Origin: Leptospira venezuelensis
GTDB taxonomy: Bacteria; Spirochaetota; Leptospiria; Leptospirales; Leptospiraceae
NCBI RefSeq assembly: GCF_002150035.1
Contig: NZ_NETS01000006.1
Location: 186,001-250,000 of the forward strand
Direction: 5' to 3'
Length of the DNA: 64,000 bases
Positions 45,943 through 55,692 of this stretch are shown here, in pieces (within the stretch, counting starts at the first letter, position 1; each line of letters opens with the position of its first letter). The notes below the pieces were generated by a model. That model worked only from the letters and a program-made list of their open reading frames with translations. It was not told where the DNA came from and ran no database searches. The translations under genes were made by a program, and so were the position numbers.

Positions 45943-47340
45943 CTAAAATGCAAAGTAAATAAAGTCTTGTCCCTTGCCCGCGTAATTCCCAAAAATTAAG
46001 GCTCCGATCAAAAGGAAGGCAAGTAAAAGTTTGGTCCTATTTCTTTGGAACCAAAGCGGATAATGTTTAGGCGCCTCTGCCGCGTGGAAAATAATCCCAC
46101 CGATAATATATGGAATTACTAAATTGAAAGAAAGAGTAGTAACTTGTTCCGGGCGAATATGAAAAAACCAACTTTCGAAGAAGTAAAAAGAATCCCCTAT
46201 GCTGAATGAACGGAAGAACACTGCAGCGAGTGTGAATAGAATATAGGTCCAAAGGATACGAATTCCTGTGAAAAACTTTCCGACTTCAGGTAATATCTTG
46301 ATTCCCTTTCTTTCAAAAGTTCTTTCTACGAATAAGAATAGTCCATGGGAAAGTCCCCAGGCTAGAAAAGTCCAGTTTGCTCCATGCCATAAACCACCGA
46401 GAGCGAATGTGATCGTTTGGTTGATATTCGTTCTTGCTTCTGAACCTCTACTTCCACCTAAAGGAATATAGATATAATCTTTGAGCCATGTACCCAAAGT
46501 GATATGCCATTTTCTCCATAGTTCGTGGATATTCTTACTAAAGAAAGGAGCGTTGAAGTTTCTTGGAATATTAAAACCGAATAATAAAGCACAACCTTTA
46601 GCGACATCCGTATATCCTGAAAAGTCAGAATACACCTGCCAAGTGAATCCAATTGTGGCTAAAAGTAAAGATCCGCTTCCATATTCTTTTGGTCGTAAGA
46701 ATACAGGATCAATCAAACTACCTAAGTTGTCGGCGATCAGTATTTTCTTACATGCTCCGAGTCCGATCAAAAACAGTCCTGTAAAGATCGCAGTTTTATG
46801 AATTCTTAAATGTTCCAGCCTCGGGAAAAAATCTTTTGCCCTCATAATCGGTCCTGCAACCAACTGAGGAAAGAATAATAAGAATAAAGTAAAATGGAAG
46901 AAGTTCGGAAGTTCCTCTACTTTTCCACGATACACATCTATCACGAATGCCATTACTTGGAATGTATAAAAACTGATCGCTAATGGAAGAATGATCCTAA
47001 AAGAGAACGTGCTGGTATTGAATAGGGACAAGTTTGTTACATAGAAAAGATTGTCCGATACGAAATAAAAATATTTGAATATTCCTAAATTGATAAGGTC
47101 GATCAGAACAATGATTGTAAGAAGTTTTTTACTTTTTGTTTTGGCGATCGGCTTTAGAAAAAGATAATTTAAGAATACGATCCCCAACAGATGCAAAAGA
47201 AAAGGTGGATTCCAAGAAGCGTAGAATACTAAAGACGCGATTAAGAGAATCCATTCTCTATACTTACGGCTATCCCAAGACCAGTAGAGAACATAAACGA
47301 TCAGGAAAAATACGAAAAATAAAGTGGAGGTAAAGATCAT
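45943..47340 (-). CDS. MBOAT-family O-acyltransferase 1
   Basis: 465 residues, about eleven membrane helices. The core motif HELWRKWHITLGTWLKDYIY and the histidine of GGLWHGANW mark an AlgI/DltB-type acyltransferase that moves an acyl group across the membrane for transfer to an exported glycan. It starts 2 bases after the SGNH-like gene at 47343-48503 and is followed 3 bases later by another SGNH-like gene, so it is embedded between two putative partners. Confidence 0.9.
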   Translation of the reverse strand: MIFTSTLFFVFFLIVYVLYWSWDSRKYREWILLIASLVFYASWNPPFLLHLLGIVFLNYLFLKPIAKTKSKKLLTIIVLIDLINLGIFKYFYFVSDNLFYVTNLSLFNTSTFSFRIILPLAISFYTFQVMAFVIDVYRGKVEELPNFFHFTLFLLFFPQLVAGPIMRAKDFFPRLEHLRIHKTAIFTGLFLIGLGACKKILIADNLGSLIDPVFLRPKEYGSGSLLLATIGFTWQVYSDFSGYTDVAKGCALLFGFNIPRNFNAPFFSKNIHELWRKWHITLGTWLKDYIYIPLGGSRGSEARTNINQTITFALGGLWHGANWTFLAWGLSHGLFLFVERTFERKGIKILPEVGKFFTGIRILWTYILFTLAAVFFRSFSIGDSFYFFESWFFHIRPEQVTTLSFNLVIPYIIGGIIFHAAEAPKHYPLWFQRNRTKLLLAFLLIGALIFGNYAGKGQDFIYFAF

Positions 47341-47342
47341 CT

Positions 47343-48503
47343 TTAATTTTTCCGAGTCAATCCTAGGATAGAAGGCAAGTCGGCGGAGAATATAGCTGAA
47401 AATTTTTCCATTCCGGCTTTATTCAAGTGGATCAGGTCGTAATAGTAATCCCCATTATTTTGCCCATCTAAACTCGCTTGGTAATCGAGTAGGCGAGTCG
47501 TTCGATCAATTTTTTGGATCTCTTCTTCCCAGATCTTGTTCCTTTCAGGGCTCCGCCAATTTTTAATGATCTCACTATATGGTGCGATTACTGCAATGAT
47601 CTTGATCTTCTGTCCGTTCTCCAGACCTACTTGGCGAATATCATTATGCAGGATTTTTAATCTATGGAAGTAGTTGTTTACCTGTTTGGTTCTTTCGATT
47701 TTAACAGGAATTCTTTCTCCTAAGCCGCAGGTATCCCAAATCGCTTTTTTATGGAATTGATCAGAACCTTCAGGAGCGGGATTACCATTTCCGGGATTAG
47801 TGATCTTCAAGCAGGATTTGATATCTTTCACATCCGGGAACATGCTGATACTTGGAAGATTTGTATTCTCATGAGGCCAAGGAGTGAGTTTGGCTTCTTT
47901 TTTTCTTCTGCTAATATCTTTTAGGCGTTTGGAAGGATCCAAGATGAAATCGCGGATATCTCTTCTATAAGCGATACTCTTAAACGCTAAAAATCCTAGA
48001 TCATCATAACGCACATTATAATTGAATTCGTAAATTAAAGGAAATGCCAGACTTCTATCCAACTCTCCAAGCATTGCAAGAGTGTGGATTTGTAGGTCTT
48101 CTTGGTCGACCCATGGGGTAGAGATCTCTAATATATGTAAGACTGTATGAACCTTAGGAAATTTAGGAAGAATATTACGTACAAGTGCGTCCTGCACTAC
48201 TAACTCGGTTCCTTCCATCGCGATGGACTGGATTTTTTCTCCATAAGGTTCCAGAGTTTCATTCAAAGTTTTAAGAGAAAGTCCTTGGTGGGCGACTGAG
48301 GTCCCAAGTAGAAGTATTGTAGGTTCGAATTCCGCTTTTTTCTCTAAAACATAGTCAGTGTTTCGGATAACGTTTGCGGCAAAAGATCCTTTCTTAAGAT
48401 AAGGCCTATAAACTCCTGTTTGCAGACATAGATCAAATAGAGCCAATACTAAGATTGGTATCCAAAAACTTCTCTGACGTATCAAACTGATATACGGATT
48501 CAC
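47343..48503 (-). CDS. SGNH-like exported protein 2
   Basis: 386 residues with an N-terminal membrane anchor (about residues 12-26). LLLGTSVAHQGLS gives the serine block and YYDLIHLNKAG the Asp-His pair, as in the gene at 44869. I chose GTG 48503 because GAGG in the preceding MBOAT stop region lies 5 bases upstream; a start 51 codons earlier would run through the end of that MBOAT gene. It begins 7 bases after the MBOAT stop. Likely periplasmic partner of the neighbouring MBOAT. Confidence 0.72.
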   Translation of the reverse strand: MNPYISLIRQRSFWIPILVLALFDLCLQTGVYRPYLKKGSFAANVIRNTDYVLEKKAEFEPTILLLGTSVAHQGLSLKTLNETLEPYGEKIQSIAMEGTELVVQDALVRNILPKFPKVHTVLHILEISTPWVDQEDLQIHTLAMLGELDRSLAFPLIYEFNYNVRYDDLGFLAFKSIAYRRDIRDFILDPSKRLKDISRRKKEAKLTPWPHENTNLPSISMFPDVKDIKSCLKITNPGNGNPAPEGSDQFHKKAIWDTCGLGERIPVKIERTKQVNNYFHRLKILHNDIRQVGLENGQKIKIIAVIAPYSEIIKNWRSPERNKIWEEEIQKIDRTTRLLDYQASLDGQNNGDYYYDLIHLNKAGMEKFSAIFSADLPSILGLTRKN

Positions 48504-48510
48504 TTTCACC

Positions 48511-50019
48511 TCAGAAATCGAAATACAGGAAGTTTTGGCCTCCTGCTCCGAAGAACAGAATGATAAATAGATTAGCAGTAACGAATACCCCGAATTTTTT
48601 CTTATTTTCCACGATTGTTTCGATCGAGTTCCGGGAGAAATAATAAGAAAGAACAAAACAGATCACAAGTAGTATTCCATAATCGTAATTTACGAATGTT
48701 TTAACGGAATAAATCCCGTCTGGCACCGCAAATACAAGCGACTTCATCATTGCCCAAGCTGCTTTCATAGTTTTTGCACGAAACATGATGAATCCAAAGG
48801 AAAGGCAGAACATTGTGAATACTCGAGCGCCTATATCGTAACTCAAGCCGCCTTTTTCATTCAGCCAAATAGCAACCTTGGTTTTAGAATATTCTCTATG
48901 GATACCGAGCATAATCCCTTGCCAAAGTCCCCAGCTTACAAAGTGATACGCGGCTCCGTGCCAGATACCTGCAAATAACCAGGTGATAAAAAGGTTTCTG
49001 TATCCTTTTAAAACTCCAACTCTGGAACCGCCGAGTGGAATATAAATATAATCTCTGATCCAAGTGGAGAATGAAATATGCCAACGAGACCAATGGTCGG
49101 CGATGTTCCGAGCAACCATCGGGAAATTGAAGTTTGGATCGAATTTATAGCCGAAAAGCCTTGCAGTTCCGATGGCAATATCTGTATAACCTGCGAAATC
49201 GAAATAGATCTGCCAGCCGAAAGCCAACGCACCGACCCAGATTTCGGCAGGATTTAGAATTTTATAATTACTGAATGTAAAGTCTACTACCTTTGCTAAG
49301 TTATCCGCAAATACAATCTTTCTAGTGAATCCCATTAGGATCTGTGCAAATGCAATTTGCACATCTTCCGCAGTAACCTTAGGGGTATCATCTAAGTCCC
49401 TAAAGAAAGTGTGAGCACGAACAATAGGTCCAGCAACTAATTGAGGGAAGAAGGAAACGTATAATGCAAAGTCTAAGAAGGACTTACGAGCTTCCAAGTT
49501 CCTGCGGAATACATCTATTGTATAACTCATAGACTGGAATGTATAAAAGGAAATACCAACAGGCAAAATGATCTTTAGATGTTCAATTTTAAGAGGTTCG
49601 CCTGTGGAGATTTGATTAAATAGATCTGCAAAAACTTCTAAAAGGAAGTTTGTATATTTGAAATAAGCTAAAATCCCAAGATTCGTAACAAGAGATGCAA
49701 CTAAACAGAGCTTTCTGAACTTTTCAGAAACTCCTTCTCCGCTCATCAATCTTCCTGCAACGTAGTCCACGATCATGGAAACGATCAAGATGATGATGTA
49801 TAAGTTAATATTAAAATTACAGAAGGATAGATCGATCCAATTCTCGTACCAAGTAGAAGTCCTGATATCGTTGCAAGCTATGGAAGCAGGGTGCCAAGCG
49901 TTATAAAAGTAGAGGCTGGCAAGAAGAAGGAAAGCCCTTTGGTATGTACCTTTTAGGATTTTCGCTAGGATCAAAACGATCGGCAAAAATACGAGAAAAT
50001 GGGCTGAATTGAACAGCAT
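48511..50019 (-). CDS. MBOAT-family O-acyltransferase 2
   Basis: 502 residues, about ten to twelve helices. It has DHWSRWHISFSTWIRDYIY and LFAGIWHGAAYHF, with the MBOAT histidine. It is related to the MBOAT at 45943 but not a close copy. Transcription order is MBOAT 2, SGNH-like 2, MBOAT 1, SGNH-like 1, MazG. The gap to the upstream glycosyltransferase-like gene is 63 bases, so a promoter could lie there. Confidence 0.9.
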   Translation of the reverse strand: MLFNSAHFLVFLPIVLILAKILKGTYQRAFLLLASLYFYNAWHPASIACNDIRTSTWYENWIDLSFCNFNINLYIIILIVSMIVDYVAGRLMSGEGVSEKFRKLCLVASLVTNLGILAYFKYTNFLLEVFADLFNQISTGEPLKIEHLKIILPVGISFYTFQSMSYTIDVFRRNLEARKSFLDFALYVSFFPQLVAGPIVRAHTFFRDLDDTPKVTAEDVQIAFAQILMGFTRKIVFADNLAKVVDFTFSNYKILNPAEIWVGALAFGWQIYFDFAGYTDIAIGTARLFGYKFDPNFNFPMVARNIADHWSRWHISFSTWIRDYIYIPLGGSRVGVLKGYRNLFITWLFAGIWHGAAYHFVSWGLWQGIMLGIHREYSKTKVAIWLNEKGGLSYDIGARVFTMFCLSFGFIMFRAKTMKAAWAMMKSLVFAVPDGIYSVKTFVNYDYGILLVICFVLSYYFSRNSIETIVENKKKFGVFVTANLFIILFFGAGGQNFLYFDF

Positions 50020-50082
50020 TCGTTCGTTTGTCCTCGACTCCTGTGCAGTTTTTTGGACTAAGAGAAACTCACAAGCACTTAT

Positions 50083-51468
50083 TTATTCGTTTCTGTACAC
50101 CGGTTCAGGAGTGATATACTCATATTTATCTTCAATTCCTTCTATAAAACTTTTATGGGATCTTTCAGATCTAGGAAGTGTAGAATAAGTAAAATTGACT
50201 AGAAAAAGTAAACTAACATACGAGAAAAAAATAATATGAGAGATGGATCTTATTCCAAATCTGAAGTTCTCGAATTCTAAAGAACGAAATACTAAGGCCG
50301 CAAAGATCAAAAGTCCTATCACAGAAGATACCCAGAACTCAAAAAAATACCCTTCCCACCAAGTATAGAATACAAAAGAAGGAATGAGCCAGAAGAATAA
50401 AAGAATGAGTTCTGTTTTGTAGGACTTCCAAAGGCGGATCCAATTTAAGAAAGCTAAAAATAAGATCCCGATCCAAAACCCTAGATTCAAATTATAGGGA
50501 AAACTTTTGAGAGATGTAAGATCATTTGCATTAATCCTGAGTCCATTCTTTACACCTTCAAAATTTAAGAACGCGTCCCCAATCCCTCTGTAAAAATTCA
50601 TGATATAATTTTTAGGTCCCGGAGCGGCCCCCCATTTTTCCTGAGAAGCATATAAGAATAACCAATTCGCAAAATTCTTTTCACTTTCGACGGGAGCAGT
50701 TAAATTTCTTTCTAAAAGAATAAATCCTACATAAAGATAAGAAAGTGTGAGAATGAGTATTACTGAGAATAAATATATGAAGATGAATTTTAGTTTATAA
50801 GAATATTCGAAACTTCTTCCTCTCCATTTATTCGCGAGAAGAACTGAAACCGGCACGAATGTTAAGAAAATTGTGTCTGATTGGTGATAATAAACATTCC
50901 AAACTTGCAAAAATCCTGCAATGTACAACTTTCCGGGAGACCAACCGTTCTTAGAATTCCAAACGCACAGTAAAAATAGCGCGGCAGTAAAACAAGAATG
51001 GATGAGTGGAGTGTCATTATGCTGAGCATAAAACCAAAATCCTTGGGAACAATGAACAGCGAGTCCCAAAAGAACAGCTCCTACTAAATCTTTATACAAT
51101 CTCCAATAGGATAACATAAGAATAAAAATGAAGAAGGATGCAACTATTAGGACTCTAAGTCTTAACCCAAACATAGCAGAGTCAGGTCCATGAAACCAAT
51201 ACCAAAACTTTAAGTATAATAGTCCTGTACTTTCGAAACCGATATGGTGAGGATTAAAGAATACTTTCCAATATTTATTGGTAACTATATTGTGAGTGTA
51301 TACGATAGAATCCCAATCGTAATGTCTTGATAAAAATCTAAGATCGAATAAGAATAAGATCACCGTGAAACAAACTAAAAAAAGAAAGCCTGCCCAGATC
51401 GAAGGGGATCGAAATATATTATCTACTTTTTTTAAGAACTCCAGGCTTTCTATAGAACGTTTGAACAT
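50083..51468 (-). CDS. Polytopic membrane protein, GT-C-like
   Basis: 461 residues with about ten helices. An early loop holds HYDWDSIVYTHN and a later one HGPDSAMFG, where GT-C glycosyltransferases usually keep an acidic lumenal motif; AQHNDTPLIHSC is another. No exact family is recognised. It sits in the glycan locus and shares one base (TAATG) with the gene upstream, so translation is coupled. Function as a lipid-linked-sugar glycosyltransferase is inference. Confidence 0.55.
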   Translation of the reverse strand: MFKRSIESLEFLKKVDNIFRSPSIWAGFLFLVCFTVILFLFDLRFLSRHYDWDSIVYTHNIVTNKYWKVFFNPHHIGFESTGLLYLKFWYWFHGPDSAMFGLRLRVLIVASFFIFILMLSYWRLYKDLVGAVLLGLAVHCSQGFWFYAQHNDTPLIHSCFTAALFLLCVWNSKNGWSPGKLYIAGFLQVWNVYYHQSDTIFLTFVPVSVLLANKWRGRSFEYSYKLKFIFIYLFSVILILTLSYLYVGFILLERNLTAPVESEKNFANWLFLYASQEKWGAAPGPKNYIMNFYRGIGDAFLNFEGVKNGLRINANDLTSLKSFPYNLNLGFWIGILFLAFLNWIRLWKSYKTELILLFFWLIPSFVFYTWWEGYFFEFWVSSVIGLLIFAALVFRSLEFENFRFGIRSISHIIFFSYVSLLFLVNFTYSTLPRSERSHKSFIEGIEDKYEYITPEPVYRNE

Positions 51469-52073
51469 TAAACGGATCTAAAAACGGAAGACAAAAATTC
51501 AGAATTATTTTTTGAGAAGAAGTAAGGAGATTCCGCGAGAACTGAATTTTCCGCTTCGTTGATATGAATTCTAAAAGAAAGTTTTTCGAAACCTAAAAGT
51601 GAACGGAACCATCCAGATTTATGATGGATCTGTAAACCTGTTTGGTCCGGATTCCAACGAATTGTTTCTTTTCCTAAAAATCCCCATTTGGTAACTGCGA
51701 GTCTATTTTCTTCCGTAATAAAAGTTTGGAATAGATTCTTTCTTAAGAATCGGACTAGATCCAAAAAGAACGCGAATGCGATATAAGAGATCACAAAAAG
51801 AGCAGTGTAATCGTAGAGTCTTTTATCAAGTAAAAGAGAAAGTTTTAGTACTTTGGTGATTTGCAGTAATTCTACAAATTTGAAAATCCAAGTAGAGACT
51901 AAGGTTCTTAAAGGGAATAAATAGAATAAAAATACTCCGTAAACCAAGATGGCAAAGGAAGGAGGTATATAATTGATCTTTAATTTACTTTTTTTGATCT
52001 TTGCAGATCTAATTTCCGTATCGGAATTCTCCCAATTCCACCATACGGATTTGGATATATCGGATTTCTTCAT
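51468..52073 (-). CDS. Membrane protein of unknown function
   Basis: 201 residues with two transmembrane segments (about 35-58 and 92-112) and a C-terminal soluble part. I do not recognise it. It lies 10 bases after a GT4 glycosyltransferase and shares a base with the GT-C-like gene, so it is part of the same operon and probably works in glycan assembly. Confidence 0.6.
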   Translation of the reverse strand: MKKSDISKSVWWNWENSDTEIRSAKIKKSKLKINYIPPSFAILVYGVFLFYLFPLRTLVSTWIFKFVELLQITKVLKLSLLLDKRLYDYTALFVISYIAFAFFLDLVRFLRKNLFQTFITEENRLAVTKWGFLGKETIRWNPDQTGLQIHHKSGWFRSLLGFEKLSFRIHINEAENSVLAESPYFFSKNNSEFLSSVFRSV

Positions 52074-52083
52074 ACTTGAGGGC

Positions 52084-53211
52084 CTAGGAGTTTTTCTTTC
52101 TTGATTTCCAAAGTTCTACGAGAGAGTTTTCGACCTGCTTTGCGGTGGAATCCCAGGACCAATCGTTTCTACTCGGCTTTCTGCCATAGATCCCTTTTTT
52201 AGCGGTCAGGGAAAGTGCGTTTTTCCAAGCCTCTAGATTCTTAGGAGAAACGAATGAATCGGTAAATTCATCCAAAACCTCGTGGAAAACAGGAATATCG
52301 GAAACAATGCATGGTTTGTTTTCTCGGATTGCCTCTAATAAAGGCAAACCAAAACCTTCATGCAAAGAAGGGAAGATAAAATAAGAACAATTTTTGTAGA
52401 GCCAACCTAGCTTAGAATCATCCGGATTTTCTATAAAATAGATCCCGTCCTTCTCCAAGCCACCTTCTTTCAAAATGGAGGTCAGCCCTTCTGATTTCCA
52501 GCCAAGTCTTCCCGCAAGGACAAGAGGGTAGGGAAAGTTCGGTTCTTCTTTTTTTAAAGAAAGATACGCTTCTACAAGAGTATTTAAATTTTTCCTAGGT
52601 TCTAATGTCCCAACCGAGAATAGAAAATTTTTAGGAAGAGTTTTTTCAGGAGAAGATACTGATTCGAAACCTTGGACTCCTGGATACACAACTTCTAATT
52701 TAGATTCTAATTCAGGTAAAAAATCCAAAATATCATTCTTAGTATTTTGAGAAAGACAAAGAACCTTATCTGCTTTTTTCAAAGTGATAGGGGACATGAT
52801 CTTGTGTTGCCAATAATTTGCAGTGGTCATTGTCTCGGGAGCAGATCTAAAATTTAGATCATGATAATTTACTAATGTAGGGACCTTTAAGCCGAATGCG
52901 GGAAGTAACTGCAATGTTCCCCAAAAAAGATCGATCCTATGTTTTTTTATCAAAGAAGGTATGGTAAAGTTCAACCATAGAACACCTGGAAGTTTACTTG
53001 GAATAAAAGTAGGAGTCAGCCCTATTAAATGGTTGAAAACAGGATGAATGGGTTTATTCGAATAAAGATAATATTCTAAAGGAGAATCTGGACGTAAAAG
53101 TCTTTGCAAAACTTCAGCAAGATATCTGGAATTGCCGGTGATCCCATAAGACAAGGGCCTTGCATCCACTGCGACCCTTGGTTTATATTTTAAATTTTCC
53201 TTTTTTAGCAT
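52084..53211 (-). CDS. GT4-type glycosyltransferase
   Basis: 375 residues, GT-B fold. VDARPLSYGITGNSRYLAEV is an N-terminal GT4 motif; SVGTLEPRKNLNTLVEAY and HEGFGLPLLEAI (the E-x7-E motif) are the C-terminal sugar-nucleotide block. It is cytoplasmic or peripheral and transfers a sugar from a nucleotide donor to a lipid-linked or glycan acceptor. The donor and acceptor are unknown; mannosyltransferases are common in this subfamily. It is 15 bases after the GT87 gene. Confidence 0.88.
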   Translation of the reverse strand: MLKKENLKYKPRVAVDARPLSYGITGNSRYLAEVLQRLLRPDSPLEYYLYSNKPIHPVFNHLIGLTPTFIPSKLPGVLWLNFTIPSLIKKHRIDLFWGTLQLLPAFGLKVPTLVNYHDLNFRSAPETMTTANYWQHKIMSPITLKKADKVLCLSQNTKNDILDFLPELESKLEVVYPGVQGFESVSSPEKTLPKNFLFSVGTLEPRKNLNTLVEAYLSLKKEEPNFPYPLVLAGRLGWKSEGLTSILKEGGLEKDGIYFIENPDDSKLGWLYKNCSYFIFPSLHEGFGLPLLEAIRENKPCIVSDIPVFHEVLDEFTDSFVSPKNLEAWKNALSLTAKKGIYGRKPSRNDWSWDSTAKQVENSLVELWKSRKKNS

Positions 53212-53226
53212 AGTATTCTAAAACAA

Positions 53227-54537
53227 CTAAGCAGTTTTGTCCGAATAGAAAATACACACATATTGTACTAAAGATGTATATAATAAGAAGGAGAACATCA
53301 ATATCGCTTCTTCTGCAATATTTCCTATAAAACTCCTATTTAAGAGTAGGACCAAAATAGAAATAGAGACAAATATCGTAGCAGATTTATATTCTATTAG
53401 TTTAACTTTCCACTTCTCCCATACCAAAAGTGGTTCCCCTTGCTCCGGCCAAAGTTTAGAAAGAATGAATGCTGTTGGGAATAATAAAAATACAAATGCG
53501 TGTATCCAAGAGATCCCGCTGAAAATTACGGAAAAGAAAAATAATCCGGATAAAATAAATCCTTCCGAAGCACCCTTGAATGCTTTATACAAATAAGGAC
53601 CTGCAATTCCTAAACTTAAAATACCAGAAATAATCTTTACTTGATTTACAGTTAGAGTTGTAAACGGCATTCCGAATCTTCCCTGGTTTAGCAAATCGGA
53701 ATATGCTAAGAAGTATTTTGCCAGAGTAGAATTTAAACTCTGGTTATTCTTCCAAGCACGTAAAGCGGGAGATTTTAGATATTTTTCTAAAACCAAATCG
53801 TACCATGTTTGGTTCATCTTCCAAGTAAACTCTGGATTGTACAATGCCGGTAAAACAATCCAACCTAATGCAAAGATAACTGTGTAAACGATCACCATTG
53901 GTCTTTTTTTGTATATGAAATAGAATAAAAAAGCGGCAGGTGTGATCTTGATTACGATTGCTAGAGCCAAAACAAGTCCAGACAACCAATCTTTTTGAAC
54001 TGAAACCGAAACTAAGATCAGTAGTAATAACAAGAAGCCAACTTGGTTATTGTTTTGGTGATTTTCTACAAATCGCAAAGATAAAAGTAAAACGGCAGAT
54101 AAGAATAGAAAGGACTTCTCTCTTCCTAATAGTTTCCCGATCAGTAGAAGACTAAAAATCAGTGCAATAAAATTGATCGTAAAGAATATACCAGAGGCAA
54201 CTTCAAATGGAAGACCTGAAATCGGTATGAGCAGGAACGCGAAAGTGGGAGGATAAATGTAAGAACCTACATTCTCCACTTTTGATTTGATCCTAAAAAA
54301 CACTTCCGGATCGAATATCTGATCTATTTTTAATTTGCCACTTTCGAATTCCTGGACCACTTCAGACAACGCATCCAGGCTATACAGATCCTTGCCTTGT
54401 TTGAAATTACGGGAGGCTTCGTAATAGTCTGAAAAATCGGATGATTGTCCTGTGCGACTAAACCCGTTTGCGTAAAGAAAAGCTAAGAATAGAAAGAATA
54501 CTAAAACAGGGCCGGATTTTTTGAGGTCGATCCGCAT
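53227..54537 (-). CDS. GT87-family (DUF2029) membrane glycosyltransferase
   Basis: 436 residues, about ten helices. The early loop GQSSDFSDYYEASRNFKQGKDLY matches the GT87/DUF2029 signature with its acidic catalytic residues (D34-D37 region). GT-C enzymes of this type use polyprenyl-phosphate sugars on the outer face of the inner membrane. It is the first gene of the minus-strand glycan run, so the promoter should lie in the gap 54538-54621 shared with divergent queA. Confidence 0.8.
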   Translation of the reverse strand: MRIDLKKSGPVLVFFLFLAFLYANGFSRTGQSSDFSDYYEASRNFKQGKDLYSLDALSEVVQEFESGKLKIDQIFDPEVFFRIKSKVENVGSYIYPPTFAFLLIPISGLPFEVASGIFFTINFIALIFSLLLIGKLLGREKSFLFLSAVLLLSLRFVENHQNNNQVGFLLLLLILVSVSVQKDWLSGLVLALAIVIKITPAAFLFYFIYKKRPMVIVYTVIFALGWIVLPALYNPEFTWKMNQTWYDLVLEKYLKSPALRAWKNNQSLNSTLAKYFLAYSDLLNQGRFGMPFTTLTVNQVKIISGILSLGIAGPYLYKAFKGASEGFILSGLFFFSVIFSGISWIHAFVFLLFPTAFILSKLWPEQGEPLLVWEKWKVKLIEYKSATIFVSISILVLLLNRSFIGNIAEEAILMFSFLLYTSLVQYVCIFYSDKTA

Positions 54538-54621
54538 TCAGGTACTCTTTTCTGTCCGCCTGAAAAAGCCAAGAAATTAAAAATCGGTTCCCGAATTCTT
54601 CGGATCGAATTCATTGGAAGA

Positions 54622-55677
54622 ATGGAATTCCAAGATCTGTCCGAATTTGATTTCGAACTTCCCGAAGATCAGATCGCAAAATTCCCCGCTGCCAAAAGAG
54701 ATAAGAGTAGGCTGCTTGTTTTAGGAAGGACCCAAGACTTCTTAAAAGAAGAAACCGAATTTTCCAAAATATTAAACTATCTCCGAGAAGGAGATGTACT
54801 AGTAGCAAATGCAACCAGAGTTTCTAAGCGACGAGTATTCTTAGTTACTAAAACGGGCAGAAGACATGAGGCAATGTTCCTTGCTGAAACGGAACTCGGG
54901 ATTTGGAAAACGCTCACTAGAAATTCTAAGAAGCTAAAGATCGGAGATCAGCTCTACGACGAAGAAACTGGGAAATTCCTTTTTTCAGTTATAAGAAAAG
55001 AAGAAGAATTTACGATCTTTCAATCTGAAACCTCCCTTGATGAAAATTCATTTGAACTTATTGGTCGCACTCCAATCCCTCCATACTTTAAAAGAGAAAG
55101 CACTTCAGAAGATGATATTCGTTATCAAACTGTGTATTCTAAAAACCTAGGTTCTGTTGCAGCTCCTACCGCAGGTTTACATTTTACTCCGGAGTTATTA
55201 GAGGAGCTGAGAAAAGGAAAAATAGAATTTCTGACACTAGAGCTGAAAGTTGGATATGGCACATTCCAATCTTTGAACGAAGATCACTTTGCGAATAAAA
55301 CTTTACATGAAGAAGAATTCGATCTTCCTATCGAAACCAAAAGTATTTTGGATTCTGCCAAGAAAAATAGTAAAAGGATTATCTCTGTAGGCACTACTAC
55401 ATTGAGAGCCTTGGAGTCCGCTTACGACCCAAACACCAAAACGTTCAGACCAGGCAAAGGAAAAACAAGACTGTTTTTACAACCTGAGGATTCTATCCTG
55501 AGCTGCGAAGGTTTGATCACTAATTTCCATCTTCCCCAGAGTAGTTTACTTTTATTAGTAAGTGCCTTTGCTGAAAAAGAAAAAATACTGAAAGCTTATA
55601 AATTCGCTATAGAACAAAATTTTCGTTTCTTTTCCTACGGAGATTCCATGTTGATTTTAGATCCTGAAAAAGTCTGA
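54622..55677 (+). CDS. queA: tRNA preQ1(34) S-adenosylmethionine ribosyltransferase QueA
   Basis: Adds the ribosyl part of SAM to preQ1 in tRNA on the way to queuosine. FDFELPEDQIAKFPAAKRDKSRL, the VAAPTAGLHFTPELLEELRK block and EGLITNFHLPQSSLLLLVSAF are signature regions. Length (351) is normal. The start follows GGAAG closely; no better start is visible. It is divergent from the GT87 gene across an 84-base gap. Confidence 0.94.
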   Translation: MEFQDLSEFDFELPEDQIAKFPAAKRDKSRLLVLGRTQDFLKEETEFSKILNYLREGDVLVANATRVSKRRVFLVTKTGRRHEAMFLAETELGIWKTLTRNSKKLKIGDQLYDEETGKFLFSVIRKEEEFTIFQSETSLDENSFELIGRTPIPPYFKRESTSEDDIRYQTVYSKNLGSVAAPTAGLHFTPELLEELRKGKIEFLTLELKVGYGTFQSLNEDHFANKTLHEEEFDLPIETKSILDSAKKNSKRIISVGTTTLRALESAYDPNTKTFRPGKGKTRLFLQPEDSILSCEGLITNFHLPQSSLLLLVSAFAEKEKILKAYKFAIEQNFRFFSYGDSMLILDPEKV

Positions 55678-55692
55678 TCCTAACTTATTTAA

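Noticed and set aside
48504..48656. N-terminal extension of the SGNH-like gene by 51 codons
   Set aside because: It overlaps the MBOAT coding end out of frame; GTG 48503 has GAGG 5 bases upstream and gives a normal membrane-anchor start.
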